From the NCBI GenBank assembly GCA_945882005.1, contig CAMCWG010000190.1:1-5849 (forward strand): a DNA stretch of 5,849 bases. The letters are read 5' to 3'. Origin of the DNA: Bordetella parapertussis. GTDB lineage: Bacteria; Pseudomonadota; Gammaproteobacteria; Burkholderiales; Burkholderiaceae_B. Shown piece by piece: positions 5,234 to 5,849 of this stretch (positions within the stretch are counted from its first letter, which is position 1; every line of letters starts with the position of its first letter). Under the pieces are notes generated by a model, which saw nothing but the letters and a program-made list of their open reading frames with translations, was not told the origin of the DNA and did no database searches. The translations under genes were made by a program, and so were the position numbers.

Positions 5234-5849
5234 TTCAGGACACCTTTGGCGCGCAGGCTCTGATCGACCCATTTACGATCCAAGGTACCTTTAGCGATTT
5301 GCTTCAGGATGTCTTTCTCTTTCTTCTCAACCGCCATCACTAACGCAGCCAACTCGTCGGCAACATCAGGACGAATTGCAAACACGCCATCGTAGTCACC
5401 CACAATGATGTCACCGGGGTGCACAACCATGCCGTCGATCGATACTGTCACATTGATTTCACCTGGCCCTTCTTTGTAGGGGCCACGATGCGAGATTGAA
5501 CGTGCAAAGACCGGAAATTTATTTTTACTAATGCTATCGACATCGCGGATTGGGCCGTCAATCACCATGCCTGCGATCTTTCGACTCGCTGCAAGCGTAG
5601 ACATAATTTCACCGATGATGGCGTTACGTTGCGGACCACCCGCGTCAACCACAATCACGTCGCCTGGAGCAGCCATATCAATCGCTTTATGCACCATCAG
5701 ATTGTCACCAGGCGCCGTTTTGACTGTAAACGCGCGACCTAGAATTTTTCCGCCCTTATGAAAGGGGCGTAAATCAACGGTGCCGTTTGTACGGCTCATT
5801 ACATCGCTGATATTGGCGACTGCGAGCTTCGCAAAACGCTTGAGCGTTG
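5230..5849 (-). CDS. RraA/HMG-CHA aldolase-like protein, 5' end outside window
   Basis: The family includes 4-hydroxy-4-methyl-2-oxoglutarate/4-carboxy-4-hydroxy-2-oxoadipate aldolase, oxaloacetate decarboxylases and the RNase E inhibitor RraA. The ATG at 5799 is internal: the frame stays open to the right edge, adding 16 residues (TLKRFAKLAVANISDV) that resemble the usual N-terminal helix with an ISDV/VSDA element. So 205 residues are visible and a little is missing; the family is usually 210-240. Counting from that internal Met, I see GDVIVVDAGG (46-55), the helix NAIIGEIMSTLAASRKIAG (59-77) and VIDGPIRDVD (79-88). Glu64, Arg85 and Asp86 give an acidic-x20-Arg-Asp pattern like the metal- and substrate-binding motif of the aldolases; classical RraA regulators lack the full motif, so an enzyme is more likely than an RNase E inhibitor. 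VHPGDIIVGDYDGVFAI (126-142) is also typical. The stop overlaps the dehydrogenase start by four bases, implying a joint pathway. The exact reaction is inferred, not shown. Confidence 0.9.
   Translation of the reverse strand, partial: TLKRFAKLAVANISDVMSRTNGTVDLRPFHKGGKILGRAFTVKTAPGDNLMVHKAIDMAAPGDVIVVDAGGPQRNAIIGEIMSTLAASRKIAGMVIDGPIRDVDSISKNKFPVFARSISHRGPYKEGPGEINVTVSIDGMVVHPGDIIVGDYDGVFAIRPDVADELAALVMAVEKKEKDILKQIAKGTLDRKWVDQSLRAKGVLK
5241..5247 (-). promoter_or_regulatory. Ribosome binding site of the dehydrogenase gene
   Basis: AAAGGTG on the - strand lies seven bases before the ATG at 5233, inside the last codons of the upstream lyase gene. Together with the ATGA overlap it supports the 5233 start and translational coupling. 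Confidence 0.55.

Noticed and set aside
5233..5272. Upstream ATG at 5272 as start of the dehydrogenase
   Set aside because: It would add 13 residues (MGRSEPARQRCPE) encoded wholly inside the lyase gene and unlike family N termini; the ATG at 5233 has a ribosome site and an ATGA overlap.

Overview
The window looks like chromosome of a betaproteobacterium, most likely a member of the Burkholderiales. The evidence is a periplasmic Bug/TctC-type solute receptor (a family greatly expanded in that order), a UvrA C-terminal half that resembles the long UvrA paralogues I recall from Burkholderia and Bordetella relatives, and a moderate base composition (about half G+C by eye). The genus cannot be fixed from this sequence. 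Nothing indicates a mobile element, prophage, CRISPR array, tRNA or rRNA.

Layout: two tightly packed gene strings converge near position 3150. On the + strand (1-3163) lie the 3' part of a uvrA gene, then pabB, overlapping it by four bases (ATGA), then pabC after a 10-base gap. PabB and PabC catalyse two successive steps from chorismate to p-aminobenzoate for folate synthesis. Upstream, the UvrA part is a damage-recognition ATPase of nucleotide excision repair. On the - strand, read from the right edge, lie a RraA/HMG-aldolase-like gene cut by the window end, a D-2-hydroxyacid dehydrogenase gene overlapping it by four bases (ATGA), and, after 93 bases, a Bug/TctC periplasmic receptor gene. 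The 3' ends of pabC and the Bug gene overlap by 30 bases, so there is no intergenic terminator between the two strings.

The - strand genes make a plausible small catabolic module: a secreted carboxylate receptor, an NAD-dependent 2-hydroxyacid/2-oxoacid oxidoreductase and a metal-dependent lyase/decarboxylase of 2-oxoacids. The substrate is unknown. The + strand genes are housekeeping. Points that merit attention are an atypical second ATPase site in the UvrA part (Ser where UvrA normally has His after the Walker B motif, plus an insertion), separate pabB and pabC genes where relatives often carry a fusion, the fully overlapping convergent gene ends, and three perfect 9-10 bp inverted repeats inside coding sequence. 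I see no clearly new defence or mobile system here.
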